From NCBI GenBank assembly GCA_012523895.1, contig JAAYSZ010000026.1, positions 1 to 51,599 on the forward strand: a stretch of 51,599 nt of DNA, given 5' to 3'. The notes beneath the pieces are model-generated. The model saw only the letters and a program-made list of their open reading frames with translations, was not told the origin of the DNA and searched no databases. Below, piece by piece: positions 41,759 to 51,588 of the stretch. Both the position numbers and the translations under genes were made by a program. Positions within the stretch are counted from its first letter, which is position 1; every line of letters starts with the position of its first letter. The DNA comes from Erysipelotrichaceae bacterium (GTDB taxonomy: Bacteria; Bacillota_I; Bacilli_A; Erysipelotrichales; Erysipelotrichaceae).

Positions 41759-42656
41759 TAGATTTTTTAGACCCATAAAAGAAGGTTTTTATGGTGTAGG
41801 AAGACATGCGGCTATGTCTATATCAAGTGCATCAGCAGTTACTATTACATTATTAATTATTAGTATCTTCTTAATATTTTCTTTTAATCTTCAACAATTT
41901 ACAAAAGATGTTGAACAATCAGTTCAAATTGCTGTAATGATTGATTATGCATATGAGGAACAATCACAAATGGATAAAATTGGGATTGATATTGGAAATA
42001 TTGAAGGTGTTAATGAAGTTAAATTTAGTAGTAAAGAAGATGAATTTCAATATTATTTAGATGGTTTTGAAGATGAAGCACAAAAAGAAGTCTTCGAACC
42101 ATTTAGAGAAGATAATCCAATGCATAATGCATATTATGTAAGTGTAGAAGATGGAAGTAATTTAAAAGTTGTTGCTGATCAAATTGCACAAATAGAAGGT
42201 GTTGACAGTATTGACTATGGAGGAGAAAGTGCCGTAGTTTTAGTCAATGCTTTAAATAGTATTAGAACAGGTGGAGGAATACTTGCAGGAGCTTTAAGTT
42301 TACTTGCGATATTTTTGATTCAAAATACAATCAAACTTACAATATTTGCACGTTCTGATGAGATTGCGATAATGAGAAATGTTGGAGCAAAAAATGGTTT
42401 TATAAGATCTCCATTTCTTATTGAGGGAATTATTATTGGCATTTTAGGTTCTATTATTCCTATAATGCTTTCTGTGTTTGGATATATTTATTTATATAGA
42501 ATAATGGATGGTGTAATAATAAGTAAGATGTTTGTAATGATACCACCTCATCCATTTGTATTAAAAATTGGGGGTATATTACTTTTAATTGGAATGGCTG
42601 TAGGTCTTGTTGGTTCTTTCTTTTCTGTAAATAAATATTTAAGGTGGAAAAGATAA
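41751..42656 (+). CDS. ftsX: Cell-division protein FtsX
   Basis: Membrane protein of 301 residues: cytoplasmic N-terminus, helix 1 (about 23-45), an extracellular loop domain of about 120 residues, and three further helices in the C-terminal half. The VKFSSKEDEFQYY and YYVSVEDGSNLKVVA segments of the loop and RSDEIAIMRNVGAKNGFIRSP of the cytoplasmic loop are typical. The extracellular loop is where the hydrolase binds in pneumococcal PcsB and Bacillus CwlO systems. The start is the ATG ten bases after AGGAGGT. It shares one base with the start of the M23 gene (TAATG). Confidence 0.95.
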   Translation: MISRFFRPIKEGFYGVGRHAAMSISSASAVTITLLIISIFLIFSFNLQQFTKDVEQSVQIAVMIDYAYEEQSQMDKIGIDIGNIEGVNEVKFSSKEDEFQYYLDGFEDEAQKEVFEPFREDNPMHNAYYVSVEDGSNLKVVADQIAQIEGVDSIDYGGESAVVLVNALNSIRTGGGILAGALSLLAIFLIQNTIKLTIFARSDEIAIMRNVGAKNGFIRSPFLIEGIIIGILGSIIPIMLSVFGYIYLYRIMDGVIISKMFVMIPPHPFVLKIGGILLLIGMAVGLVGSFFSVNKYLRWKR

Positions 42657-44044
42657 TGAAAAAAATACTTACATTAATACTTACAATATGTTTAAGTCTT
42701 TCTTCTGTTTTAATTGTTAAAGCAGAAGACTTTGATACTGATAAGGATAAATATATTGAAATGTGTAGTAAGCCTGATAGTCAAAAAACACCTGAAGAAG
42801 TAACTATTTGTAAGGCTTTTATGAATTATATGGCTAGTCAATCTACTGATTTAAATAAACAGTTAAAAGAGATTGAAGCTAAAAGAGAAGAAATCGCAAA
42901 AGATATTAAAATTTATGCGGAAAAGATTAGAGGTTATGATATTCAAATCGCTAATCTTAAAAAAGAAATTGATGCATTAAATAGTGAAATAGTTATAAAA
43001 CAAGAAGAAATAAGGATTAAGGAAGAAGAAATAGCAGCTCAACAAGCTGAAATAGATGCTTTAAAAGAGAAACTTAAAAATAGAATGATTACAGCTCAAA
43101 AAACAATGAGAATTAATAAGTATTTAGATATTCTTATTGGAGCTAAGGATTTTAATGATTTAATTAGAAGGACTAATGGAATTAATTCTATATTAAGTTA
43201 TGATCAAGCTACTTTAGATCAAATGGCGGACATGATTATTCAATTAAATATCGCAAAAGATGCATTAGAAGTAGCTAAAGCAGAACTTGATAGTAAAAAA
43301 CAAGAAATTGTAAATAAACAAAATACACTTCTTGTATACAGACAAGAAGCTGAAATAGTTAGACAAGAATATATGAAACAATCAGCTGAATTAGAAGCTC
43401 AAGGAAATAGGATAGCTGGTAACTTAGAAGCTATTAAAAATACTATGGCTGAAATAGCATCTAAGTTAGTTGAAATAGCAGCGTCTTCTGGATTTGTGAG
43501 ACCTCTTAGTGGTGGAAGAGTAACTGCAGGTACTTGGCACTATCCAGCTAGTTTTGGTGGTGGAGTTCATTTAGGAATGGACTTTGCGGCTCCTAGTGGA
43601 ACTACAGTAGTTGCGGTAGGTAATGGTGTTATTTTAAAGAGTGTTGATGGGTGTGGAGTTGGTTATTTAGGTAACTCATGTGGTGGTAACCTTGGAGGTT
43701 CTTATGGTGGAGGAAACCAAATATATTTACTTACAAATATCAATGGTAATTTATATGCAGTAAAATATATTCACTTACTTGCAGGAACACCAATTGCAAC
43801 GGGTACAATTGTTAGTGCAGGAGAAAGAGTTGGAGCTGTTGGGTCTAGTGGTAATTCTACTGGTGCTCACTTACATATAGAAGTCTTTTATTTAGGTAGT
43901 GGCTCTATTGCAAATTATGCTCAAAATTGGAATGGTGATTTAGCCTTTGGTGCTGGATGGGGATTAGCTGCATTAAGTAGATTGTGTGAAAATGGAGTAG
44001 GAGCTCCTTGTAGAGTTAAACCTGAATCAGTGTTTGGTGGATAA
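42656..44044 (+). CDS. Secreted coiled-coil M23 peptidase, probable FtsEX effector
   Basis: Exported peptidoglycan hydrolase of 462 residues. A signal peptide (about 1-23, cut near VKA-ED) is followed by a long coiled coil (about 58-270) and a C-terminal M23/LytM domain. The zinc ligands His305 and Asp309 (HLGMD) and His407, with His405 in the HLH motif, are intact, so the enzyme should be active, unlike degenerate EnvC. The coiled coil is the expected FtsX contact, by analogy with EnvC, PcsB and CwlO. Cysteines occur in pairs: 37/52 before the coil, 333/342 in a Gly-rich insert of the M23 domain and 444/452 at the C-terminus; disulfides are possible. The ATG overlaps the ftsX stop, and a terminator follows. 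Confidence 0.93.
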   Translation: MKKILTLILTICLSLSSVLIVKAEDFDTDKDKYIEMCSKPDSQKTPEEVTICKAFMNYMASQSTDLNKQLKEIEAKREEIAKDIKIYAEKIRGYDIQIANLKKEIDALNSEIVIKQEEIRIKEEEIAAQQAEIDALKEKLKNRMITAQKTMRINKYLDILIGAKDFNDLIRRTNGINSILSYDQATLDQMADMIIQLNIAKDALEVAKAELDSKKQEIVNKQNTLLVYRQEAEIVRQEYMKQSAELEAQGNRIAGNLEAIKNTMAEIASKLVEIAASSGFVRPLSGGRVTAGTWHYPASFGGGVHLGMDFAAPSGTTVVAVGNGVILKSVDGCGVGYLGNSCGGNLGGSYGGGNQIYLLTNINGNLYAVKYIHLLAGTPIATGTIVSAGERVGAVGSSGNSTGAHLHIEVFYLGSGSIANYAQNWNGDLAFGAGWGLAALSRLCENGVGAPCRVKPESVFGG

Positions 44045-44064
44045 GCGAGCTTACTCGCTTTTTC
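44043..44064 (+). terminator. Terminator of the ftsEX-M23 operon
   Basis: Seven-bp stem (AAGCGAG/CTCGCTT) with a CTTA loop and a T run of five. It begins at the M23 stop codon. Confidence 0.8.
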
Positions 44065-44104
44065 TTACATATAATAGGTGTTACAATATTAAACAGGTGA
44101 AATT

Positions 44105-45601
44105 ATGAATGATGATAAAGTTAGGGTAAAGTTAGAAAGACATCTTTGGCCTGATGAAGTGGAAAAAATCAGAAAAAAAAGAAATCAAAAATTAAAGAAT
44201 ATTGTTATTATTCTTGGTTTTGTTGTGGTTTTTTTACTTGGATTTTTATTTGGATATGGTAATGGTGGTTATGTAATATCTAATTCTACTTCAAATGAAA
44301 AGGCTAATGATAAATTTTCTGATATTTTAAATATAATGAGCAATAAATGGTATTTTGCAAAAGATGATGAAGATATTGTGAATACTATTATGGACAAGGC
44401 ATTTTATGGAATGACATATAATGAAGAGGTTGATCCTCATACAACTTATATGTCTGCGGATGAAATTAAACAATTTACTCAAAATATTAATATGGGTTTT
44501 GTGGGAATTGGGGTTGAATTTTTTAATGCGGATGATTATGCAATAGTTAAAAAAGTGTTTAAAAACTCTCCTGCAGAAGAAGCTGGAGTTCTTGCGGGGG
44601 ATATTATTCATAAAGTAGATGGAATTGAAATAAAACATAAAACAAGTGAAGAAATTGTTAATCTTGTACAAGGTAAAGAAAATACTAAGGTAACGATTGA
44701 ATTTATTAGACAAGGAGAAAGTATAACTCTTGATATTATAAGAGCACAAATAAATGCGACAACTTTTGGTGAAATGGTTGTTGATGATATTGGTTATCTA
44801 GAAATATATCAATTTGGAAATACTACTCAATATGAAGTTGATGATTATTTAAGAGCTATGAGTGAACAAGGATTAAGAAAACTTATTATAGATCTTAGAG
44901 ATAATGGTGGAGGATATTTAGATGCATTAGAGCATATTTTAAATTATTTCTTACCTCCTCAAACAGTTATAATGCGACAAGAATATTCAAATGGTAGTGT
45001 TGATTTATCTAAAACTACTAAGGGAGAATATACAAATATTGAAGAAATAGTTGTATTAATAAATGAAAACACAGCAAGTGCTTCTGAAGTGATGACACTT
45101 GCGTTAAAAGAACAAAGAGATGATGTAACAATTGTTGGGGTTAAATCTTTTGGAAAAGGAACAGTTCAAGTAACTCAATCTTTTAAAGATGGTTCAGCCC
45201 TTAAATATACTACTTCTAAATGGTTAAGTCCTAGTGGGGTTTGTGTTAATAAGGAAGGAATAGAACCTGATATTGAAGTAAAATTGCCTCCAGTTATAAC
45301 ATCTGTTTATGGTTCAATGGGTGAAGAAGTATTAGATGTTGATAGTGTTGATATAAATGTTGCAAGTGTGCAAATGGCATTAGAGTTTTTAGGATATAAC
45401 ATAGATAGAACTGATGGATATTTTAATCAAACTACAAAAAATGCGATAAAAGAATTTCAAAAAGACCATGAAATCGAAGATTCAGGTTTACTAGATAGTA
45501 ATACTTTTGAAGCTATTTATTCAGCTGTATCATTAGAATGGTCATTAAATAAATTAAGAGATAGTCAATATCAAAAAGCATTGGAGATATTAAGTGAATA
45601 A
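44105..45601 (+). CDS. C-terminal processing peptidase (S41) with PDZ and peptidoglycan-binding domains
   Basis: Membrane-anchored protease of 498 residues. A cytoplasmic N-terminus and one helix (about 32-52) lead to a PDZ domain (about 125-210, GVGIEFF-like start and [14 protein letters not shown]), the S41 catalytic core and a C-terminal peptidoglycan-binding domain (about 418-475, [18 protein letters not shown]). The catalytic serine is Ser335 or Ser337 in NTASASEVM, with Lys361 and Gln365 in [19 protein letters not shown] is also conserved. It matches CtpA/CtpB of Bacillus. Position after the FtsEX-hydrolase genes suggests it trims or removes wall hydrolases. It overlaps uvrB by eight bases. 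Confidence 0.94.
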   Translation: MNDDKVRVKLERHLWPDEVEKIRKKRNQKLKNIVIILGFVVVFLLGFLFGYGNGGYVISNSTSNEKANDKFSDILNIMSNKWYFAKDDEDIVNTIMDKAFYGMTYNEEVDPHTTYMSADEIKQFTQNINMGFVGIGVEFFNADDYAIVKKVFKNSPAEEAGVLAGDIIHKVDGIEIKHKTSEEIVNLVQGKENTKVTIEFIRQGESITLDIIRAQINATTFGEMVVDDIGYLEIYQFGNTTQYEVDDYLRAMSEQGLRKLIIDLRDNGGGYLDALEHILNYFLPPQTVIMRQEYSNGSVDLSKTTKGEYTNIEEIVVLINENTASASEVMTLALKEQRDDVTIVGVKSFGKGTVQVTQSFKDGSALKYTTSKWLSPSGVCVNKEGIEPDIEVKLPPVITSVYGSMGEEVLDVDSVDINVASVQMALEFLGYNIDRTDGYFNQTTKNAIKEFQKDHEIEDSGLLDSNTFEAIYSAVSLEWSLNKLRDSQYQKALEILSE

Positions 45602-47567
45602 GTTTGAGTTAGTTTCAAAATTTAAACCTACAGGAGATCAACCTAAAGCCATTGAAAAGTTAGTTGATGGACTAAATGATGGGTTAAAACAACAAGTTTT
45701 ACTGGGTGCCACAGGTACTGGTAAAACTTTTACTATTGCAAATGTAATTGAACAAGTTAATAGACCTACTTTAGTTTTTTCTCATAATAAAACTTTAGCT
45801 GGACAATTATATGCGGAATTTAAGGAACTATTTCCTAATAATAGAGTTGAATATTTTGTGTCTAACTTTGACTTTTATCAACCAGAAGCATATATGCCAA
45901 GAACTGATACATACATAGAAAAGACAGCTTCTATTAATGATGAATTGGATATGTTAAGGATGGCTGCGGTTAACTCAGTACTTGAAAGAAGAGATACAAT
46001 TATTGTGGCATCTGTCGCATGTATTTATGCTTCTAGTGATCCTAATCAATATAGGGATATGTTTTTTGCGATTAGATTAGGTGAGGAAATTGATAGAAAA
46101 GAACTATTAATGAAGTTAGTTGATAGGCAATATAGAAGAAATGATATGGAACAAACTAGAGGAACCTTTAGAGTTAGAGGGGATGTAATAGAAATAGTTC
46201 CAGGACATACTGATGAGTGGATTATAAGAATTGAAATGTTTGGTGATCAAATTGAAAGAATTACTGAAGTTGATGTAATTACTAAAAAAGTTCTTAATGC
46301 TTATACTGTTTATATTATTTATCCAGCTACAGGTTATGCTAGAGAAAGAGAAAAGATGATAGAAGCTACTTATGGTATAGAAGCTGAACTAAAGGATAGA
46401 CTTGAATATTTTGAAAAAGAAGGAAAGTTATTAGAAAAAGAAAGACTTGAACAAAGATGTTTATATGATATTGAATCATTAAGAGAGTTTGGATTTTGTT
46501 CGGGTATTGAAAATTATTCGATGTATATAGATGGTAGAAAACCTGGAGATAGACCTTTTAACCTATTTGATTATTTTCCTGATGATTTTTTACTCGTAGT
46601 TGATGAGTCTCATGTGTCTTTACCTCAAATTAGAGGAATGTATAATGGAGATCGTTCTAGAAAAGAAACATTAGTTAATTATGGGTTTAGACTTCCTAGT
46701 GCTTTAGAAAATAGGCCTATGAGATTTCATGAATTTGAGGAACAGACTAATCAGGTTATATATTGTAGTGCTACTCCTGGGGATTATGAGCTTGAAAAAG
46801 TTAATCATCAAGTTGTAGAACAGATAATTAGACCTACAGGTTTATTAGATCCTGTTGTAGAAGTTAGACCAACAAGAGGTCAAATTGATGATATATGCGA
46901 TGAAATTGATGAAAGAGTTTTAAAAAACGAAAGAGTTTTAATTACTGCTTTAACAGTTAAAATGGCGGAAGATTTAACTGAATATTTAATGCATAGAAAT
47001 TATAAAGTTCAATATTTACATCACGAAACAAAAACATTAGAAAGAATTGAAGTTATTAGGGATTTAAGACTTGGAAAGATAGATGTAATAGTTGGAATTA
47101 ACTTATTAAGAGAAGGGTTAGATATTCCTGAAGTTTCTCTTGTGTGTATTTTAGATGCTGATAAGGAAGGTTTTTTAAGGTCTCAAAGATCTTTGATTCA
47201 GACAATTGGAAGAGCAGCAAGAAATGCAAGTGGTAAAGTAATTATGTATGGAGATACAATTACTGATTCAATGAAAAAAGCAATTGATGAAACAAATAGA
47301 AGAAGAAAAATACAAGAGGAGTATAATATAGTTAATAACATTACTCCAACAACTGTTGTTAAAGAAGTTCATGATGCAATTTCTGGTAAGGAAACTAAGG
47401 AAATGGCAGTAAAATATATGAAGAGTAAACTTAAGCCTAATAAACTTGAAAGAGAAGAGCTTATTAATAATTTAGAAAAAGAGATGAAAGAAGCCGCAAG
47501 AGTTTTAGATTTTGAAAGAGCTGCAGAACTTAGAGATATTGTTTTTGAACTTAAAGCTGAAGATTAA
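45594..47567 (+). CDS. uvrB: Excinuclease ABC subunit B
   Basis: DNA-repair helicase of 657 residues that verifies lesions handed over by UvrA and recruits UvrC. Walker A GATGTGKT, the DESH box [11 protein letters not shown], helicase motif VI ([10 protein letters not shown]) and the C-terminal UVR motif ([11 protein letters not shown]) are all present. The beta-hairpin reads [13 protein letters not shown] where Bacillus has SYYDYYQPEAYVP, so three of four hairpin tyrosines are replaced (Asn, Phe, Phe) and one kept. A GTG start at 45594 with GGAG eight bases upstream overlaps the end of ctpA. uvrA does not follow, although it does in many Firmicutes. Confidence 0.97.
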   Translation: MNKFELVSKFKPTGDQPKAIEKLVDGLNDGLKQQVLLGATGTGKTFTIANVIEQVNRPTLVFSHNKTLAGQLYAEFKELFPNNRVEYFVSNFDFYQPEAYMPRTDTYIEKTASINDELDMLRMAAVNSVLERRDTIIVASVACIYASSDPNQYRDMFFAIRLGEEIDRKELLMKLVDRQYRRNDMEQTRGTFRVRGDVIEIVPGHTDEWIIRIEMFGDQIERITEVDVITKKVLNAYTVYIIYPATGYAREREKMIEATYGIEAELKDRLEYFEKEGKLLEKERLEQRCLYDIESLREFGFCSGIENYSMYIDGRKPGDRPFNLFDYFPDDFLLVVDESHVSLPQIRGMYNGDRSRKETLVNYGFRLPSALENRPMRFHEFEEQTNQVIYCSATPGDYELEKVNHQVVEQIIRPTGLLDPVVEVRPTRGQIDDICDEIDERVLKNERVLITALTVKMAEDLTEYLMHRNYKVQYLHHETKTLERIEVIRDLRLGKIDVIVGINLLREGLDIPEVSLVCILDADKEGFLRSQRSLIQTIGRAARNASGKVIMYGDTITDSMKKAIDETNRRRKIQEEYNIVNNITPTTVVKEVHDAISGKETKEMAVKYMKSKLKPNKLEREELINNLEKEMKEAARVLDFERAAELRDIVFELKAED

Positions 47568-47617
47568 TATACCTTAAGAAAAATTAAGAAATATATAAAA
47601 AGTGTTATGTATTGTTG

Positions 47618-47626
47618 TGATATAAT
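47618..47626 (+). promoter_or_regulatory. Extended -10 promoter before the PASTA gene
   Basis: TGATATAAT matches the extended -10 consensus, 24 bp before the start codon; no good -35 is seen. The preceding ~50 bases hold a short CTTAA-AAAA-TTAAG inverted repeat of doubtful strength. Confidence 0.5.
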
Positions 47627-47649
47627 TTACAAGTGGAAGGAATGTAGTT

Positions 47650-49305
47650 ATGAGTGAGAACAATAAAAATTTCATGGAAGCCTTAGCTAAGGAAATTGAA
47701 GATAAAAATTCTGAAAGTAAAGATGTTAAACCTAAACTTGAAGATATTAAAAAATCTGATGATGGTTCTCCTAATAGTTTTGAAAAAGAAACTTTTACTA
47801 GAATTGAAAAAAATAAAATATCATTTAATCCAAAAATTTTAGGTGGGATTTTAGTTGTTTTATTGTTAGTAGTAATAGCATCCTACTTTCTTTTCTTTGC
47901 GCCAAAAATTAAAATGCCTGATTTTATTGGCAAAGATATAAATGAATTTACTTCTTGGGCTACTCAGTATGAGATTGATAGAACTGGAGTAGTAGTGTCT
48001 AAGGAATATAATTTTGAATATGATAAGGATGTAATTATTAAACAAAGTATTACTCCAGATACAAAGATAAAAAAAGATACAAAGATATCTATTGTGACTT
48101 CAGATGGACCAGATCCTGATGAATTAGTTACTTTTCCTGATATTAAAAATATGACAATGGATGAAATCCAAGATTGGATTAAGGAAAACAAACTTTTAAA
48201 AACAAAGGTTGTAACAGAGTATAGTACAACTGTTGAAAAGGATATGGTTATTAAGTTTGATTTAAAAAATATTAGTGAAAATAATTTTACTAGAGGAACA
48301 AATTTAAATATAACTGTTTCTAAAGGTGAAGCTCCTGCAGGGCAAGTTACTATAGAGGATTTCACAAATAAATCATTTGAGGAAATGAAAACATGGGCTA
48401 GCAGTAAAAAGGTTAATTTAGAAAAAACTGAAGCTTATAGCGATACTGTTGCAGTGGGAAATGTAATTTCTCAAGATGTTAAATCAGGAACAGCAATAAA
48501 ACAAAATGAAACAATAAAAGTAATTGTTTCTAAAGGTAAAGCAGTTAAGATTCCTAACCTTGTTGGATATACACCAACAATGTTAGAAGCATGGAGTGCT
48601 GCACCAGATAGTAAAGTTACTATAGTTAAAAAAGAAGTTTACAATGAGGCACCTTATGGAAATGTAATAGCTCAATCAATACCACCAAATAGTGCTGTAG
48701 ATCAAGGTGAAGTATTAGAATTAACAGTTTCTTTATATTTACCAGTATTACAGACATCAAGTGATGAGTGGTATGGTCTGAATTATATGGAACTTATTGC
48801 GAAGGTTGATGAGTGGAATTATAAGGGTGCAAACATACATGCAGGACCTTGGATTCAGGGGGAATATAGCGATACAGTAAAAAAAGGTGGAATACTTGAA
48901 TATGTTTGTGCAGATGTAAATGGAAATGAACTTCCAGGTAATAGTCAATATTCTAGAGGCTGTGAAAGACCGCTTCCATTAGATGCGAAAATTGGAATGA
49001 AGGTATCGTTAGGAAAAATTGAAGAGGTTGAGCCTACGGTAATACCGACTGTAGCAAAACCTGAAGTAATAAATAGTGATGAAATTTATCAATCTAATAT
49101 TACAGTTTTCATTAAAACAACTCCAGGAGCAACAGTAACTATTACTGCAAGTAACAATGCAAATGAATTTGGAACTGCAAACGAAGTTGGAACTGCTATT
49201 ATAAATATTGATTTGAGTAATGCAAATTATATGAAAATCGAATCTAAATTAAGTGGTTATATTACTTCATATTCTGATATGCCAATACCAAAAACAAAAC
49301 CATAG
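47650..49305 (+). CDS. Membrane-anchored PASTA-repeat protein without kinase domain
   Basis: Protein of 551 residues: an acidic, Lys-rich cytoplasmic part (1-60), one membrane helix (about 63-83), then four PASTA-like repeats (about 88-150, 158-232, 235-300 and 300-365) and a divergent fifth unit (about 368-455). Typical phrases are MPDFIGKDINEF, FPDIKNMTMDEI and IPNLVGYTPTMLEAW. The last ~85 residues are a Thr/Ser-rich beta domain. Two cysteines about 21 residues apart sit in the fifth unit (YVCADV and SRGCERP). PASTA domains bind muropeptides or lipid II in Ser/Thr kinases and PBPs; here the cytoplasmic part is far too short for a kinase. GGAAGGA precedes the ATG. Confidence 0.88.
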   Translation: MSENNKNFMEALAKEIEDKNSESKDVKPKLEDIKKSDDGSPNSFEKETFTRIEKNKISFNPKILGGILVVLLLVVIASYFLFFAPKIKMPDFIGKDINEFTSWATQYEIDRTGVVVSKEYNFEYDKDVIIKQSITPDTKIKKDTKISIVTSDGPDPDELVTFPDIKNMTMDEIQDWIKENKLLKTKVVTEYSTTVEKDMVIKFDLKNISENNFTRGTNLNITVSKGEAPAGQVTIEDFTNKSFEEMKTWASSKKVNLEKTEAYSDTVAVGNVISQDVKSGTAIKQNETIKVIVSKGKAVKIPNLVGYTPTMLEAWSAAPDSKVTIVKKEVYNEAPYGNVIAQSIPPNSAVDQGEVLELTVSLYLPVLQTSSDEWYGLNYMELIAKVDEWNYKGANIHAGPWIQGEYSDTVKKGGILEYVCADVNGNELPGNSQYSRGCERPLPLDAKIGMKVSLGKIEEVEPTVIPTVAKPEVINSDEIYQSNITVFIKTTPGATVTITASNNANEFGTANEVGTAIINIDLSNANYMKIESKLSGYITSYSDMPIPKTKP

Positions 49306-49334
49306 TTATAAATTAAACACAAAGGAGAAAAACA

Positions 49335-50900
49335 ATGAATTTCTTAAATAGAGCATTTAAAAATGTCACAAGAAGACCAACAAAATCAGTACTTTTAGGA
49401 ATTACATTTTTACTTATAGGAAATTTAGTTATCTTAGGTCTAGGTATAAGCCAAGCTGCAGAAAATGCAAAAACTCTTACAAGACAAAAAATGAGAGCTG
49501 TTGTAAGTTATGAAGTAGACTATGAAGCATATTGGATTTATACTGAATCACTTACTGATCAAGATGAAATAGATGAAGCATATAAAAATTATCCAAAGAT
49601 AGATAAAGATACAGCTTTAAAGATTTCACAGGATAAAGATGTGGAAACATTTAATTACCTTACAAACTATGTAATGTTTAGCCAAAACTTTACACATGTA
49701 CCTTTAGGTAATGAAGAGTTAAAGGGAGGCTATTCTAGTACTTATGTAGATGAAGAAGGAAATGAACATGAATATAAAGAACCTAATATCTTTGTATTTA
49801 CAAACATTATTCCTAATATGATTGAATTTGAAGAAGGCGCAAATACTATTGTAGAAGGAAGATTTTATTCTCAAGATGAAATAGATAATAATGCAAATGT
49901 TGCAGTAATATCACAAGAACTTGCGAATATAAATAACTTACAGGTTGGAGATGAAATCATTTTATCAAATGATGACATTTCTAATGGAGGGTATTATTCA
50001 CAGTTTGAAATTACACAAGAAGATATGAATGACTCTTATGAAGTTATAGGAATTTATTCAACTGTAAATGATGTTGATCCTAACTCAGAAAACTTTAAAT
50101 GGATGTCTCCATATGAAAGTCCTAAAAACTTTATATATATTCCATTAACTACAATGGCTAATAATATGTATGAAAAACATTCTAAATTATTTGAATTTGA
50201 AAAAGAAATGTATCCAGATATGGATTATGAAGGACCAAAATTAGATGATTATTTATCTCCTCATAAGGTTGTAATTTTATTAAATGATCCATTAAATGTA
50301 GATGCATTTATAGAAAGAAATGAAGGTAATCTTGCGGCATATACTATGCTAAATGCAAACAATGAATCATTTAAAACAATGGCGAAACCATTAGATACAT
50401 TGAGCTTTTTCGCAAATGTTATAGTTTGGATAGTAGGAGTAAATGCAATTGTTATTATTTCACTTGTAACTGCATTAACTCTTAAAACAAGAGAGTATGA
50501 AATAGGAGTATTACTATCCCTTGGAGTAAGTAAAGTAAAGGTTGTACTACAATTATTTATGGAACTTGTAATAGTGGCTCTTATTGGATTTACGTTAGCT
50601 GTTGTAACTGGTTCAATGATTGCAGGTCAAGTTGGAGATAAGGTATTGGAATTTCAACAATCCCAACAAGAAGAATCACAAGATGATTATTGGATGAGTA
50701 CTTCATGGCATGATCCAACAGATTATTTTACTACAATAACTGAAGATGATTTATTTAATGAATATAGGGTAAGTGTTAATCCAATACTAATAGCTGAAAT
50801 ATATGTATTTGGATTGGGCGTTGTATTTATTGCAATTCTAGTTCCATCAGTTATGATAATGAGATTAAATCCTAAGCAAATATTGCTTAGCACTAATTAG
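49335..50900 (+). CDS. MacB/FtsX-type ABC permease
   Basis: Membrane protein of 521 residues: helix 1 (about 19-40), a large extracellular domain (about 45-355), and three helices in the C-terminal third (about 358-385, 405-440 and 480-510). TLKTREYEIGVLLSLGVSKVKVV is the FtsX-domain cytoplasmic loop. It forms a mechanotransmission-type ABC complex with the ATPase encoded next. Such systems act in antimicrobial-peptide defence, lipoprotein handling or hydrolase control. A Gln/Glu-rich acidic insert (QQSQQEESQDDYW) lies between helices 3 and 4, which is unusual. AAAGGAG precedes the ATG. Confidence 0.88.
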   Translation: MNFLNRAFKNVTRRPTKSVLLGITFLLIGNLVILGLGISQAAENAKTLTRQKMRAVVSYEVDYEAYWIYTESLTDQDEIDEAYKNYPKIDKDTALKISQDKDVETFNYLTNYVMFSQNFTHVPLGNEELKGGYSSTYVDEEGNEHEYKEPNIFVFTNIIPNMIEFEEGANTIVEGRFYSQDEIDNNANVAVISQELANINNLQVGDEIILSNDDISNGGYYSQFEITQEDMNDSYEVIGIYSTVNDVDPNSENFKWMSPYESPKNFIYIPLTTMANNMYEKHSKLFEFEKEMYPDMDYEGPKLDDYLSPHKVVILLNDPLNVDAFIERNEGNLAAYTMLNANNESFKTMAKPLDTLSFFANVIVWIVGVNAIVIISLVTALTLKTREYEIGVLLSLGVSKVKVVLQLFMELVIVALIGFTLAVVTGSMIAGQVGDKVLEFQQSQQEESQDDYWMSTSWHDPTDYFTTITEDDLFNEYRVSVNPILIAEIYVFGLGVVFIAILVPSVMIMRLNPKQILLSTN

Positions 50901-50910
50901 GGAGGTAATT

Positions 50911-51588
50911 ATGAGTACAGTTCTTAAATTAGAAAATATTAAATATGGATATGAAGATGGTGGTTTTAGAAGAGATATATTAAAAGATTTAAGTTATGAA
51001 TTTGAAGAAGGAAAATTTTATACAATCTTAGGACCATCTGGTTCTGGGAAAACAACTTTGTTAAGTATAATGGCTGGATTAGATAAACAAGATTCAGGAA
51101 AGATTTACTATAAAGGTAAAAGCTTAGATGAAATTGGTTTATATAAATATAGAAGAAACAATATGGGAATAGTGTTTCAATCTTATAACCTAATAAGTTA
51201 TTTAACAGGTATAGAAAATGTATTAGTCGCAATGACTGAAACAGATAATAAATTACCTAAAAATCATAAAGAATTAGGATATGCATTATTAGAAATGGTT
51301 GGAATAGTTCAAAGTAAGGCGGATAGAACTATTAACAAATTATCCGGAGGAGAACAACAAAGAGTTGCGATTGCAAGAAGTATGGCAAGTAATGTTGATT
51401 TAATCTTTGCGGATGAACCTACTGGAAACTTAGATACAGAAACTGCAAATGAAATAGTAAAAATATTCCAAATGCTTACTGAAAAATATGGCAAAACAAT
51501 TATTGTTGTTACACATAGTGATGAAGTAAGTAAACTATCAGATTCTAGATTGTTTCTAAAAGATGGTAAATTAATTGATATTGAGTAG
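50911..51588 (+). CDS. ABC ATPase of the MacB/LolD type
   Basis: ATPase of 225 residues with Walker A GPSGSGKTTL, the LolD/MacB stretch MGIVFQSYNLISYLTG, signature LSGGEQQRVAIARS, Walker B LIFADEPTGNLD and switch His in VVTHSDE. The reading frame is complete; TAG ends 11 bases before the window edge. GGAGGT precedes the ATG by five bases. It pairs with the permease immediately upstream, and no binding protein is seen. Confidence 0.93.
   Translation: MSTVLKLENIKYGYEDGGFRRDILKDLSYEFEEGKFYTILGPSGSGKTTLLSIMAGLDKQDSGKIYYKGKSLDEIGLYKYRRNNMGIVFQSYNLISYLTGIENVLVAMTETDNKLPKNHKELGYALLEMVGIVQSKADRTINKLSGGEQQRVAIARSMASNVDLIFADEPTGNLDTETANEIVKIFQMLTEKYGKTIIVVTHSDEVSKLSDSRLFLKDGKLIDIE

Noticed and set aside
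44327..44749. Minus-strand open frame (140 codons) inside the CtpA-like gene
   Set aside because: Antisense to the PDZ region of a conserved protease; no ribosome site.
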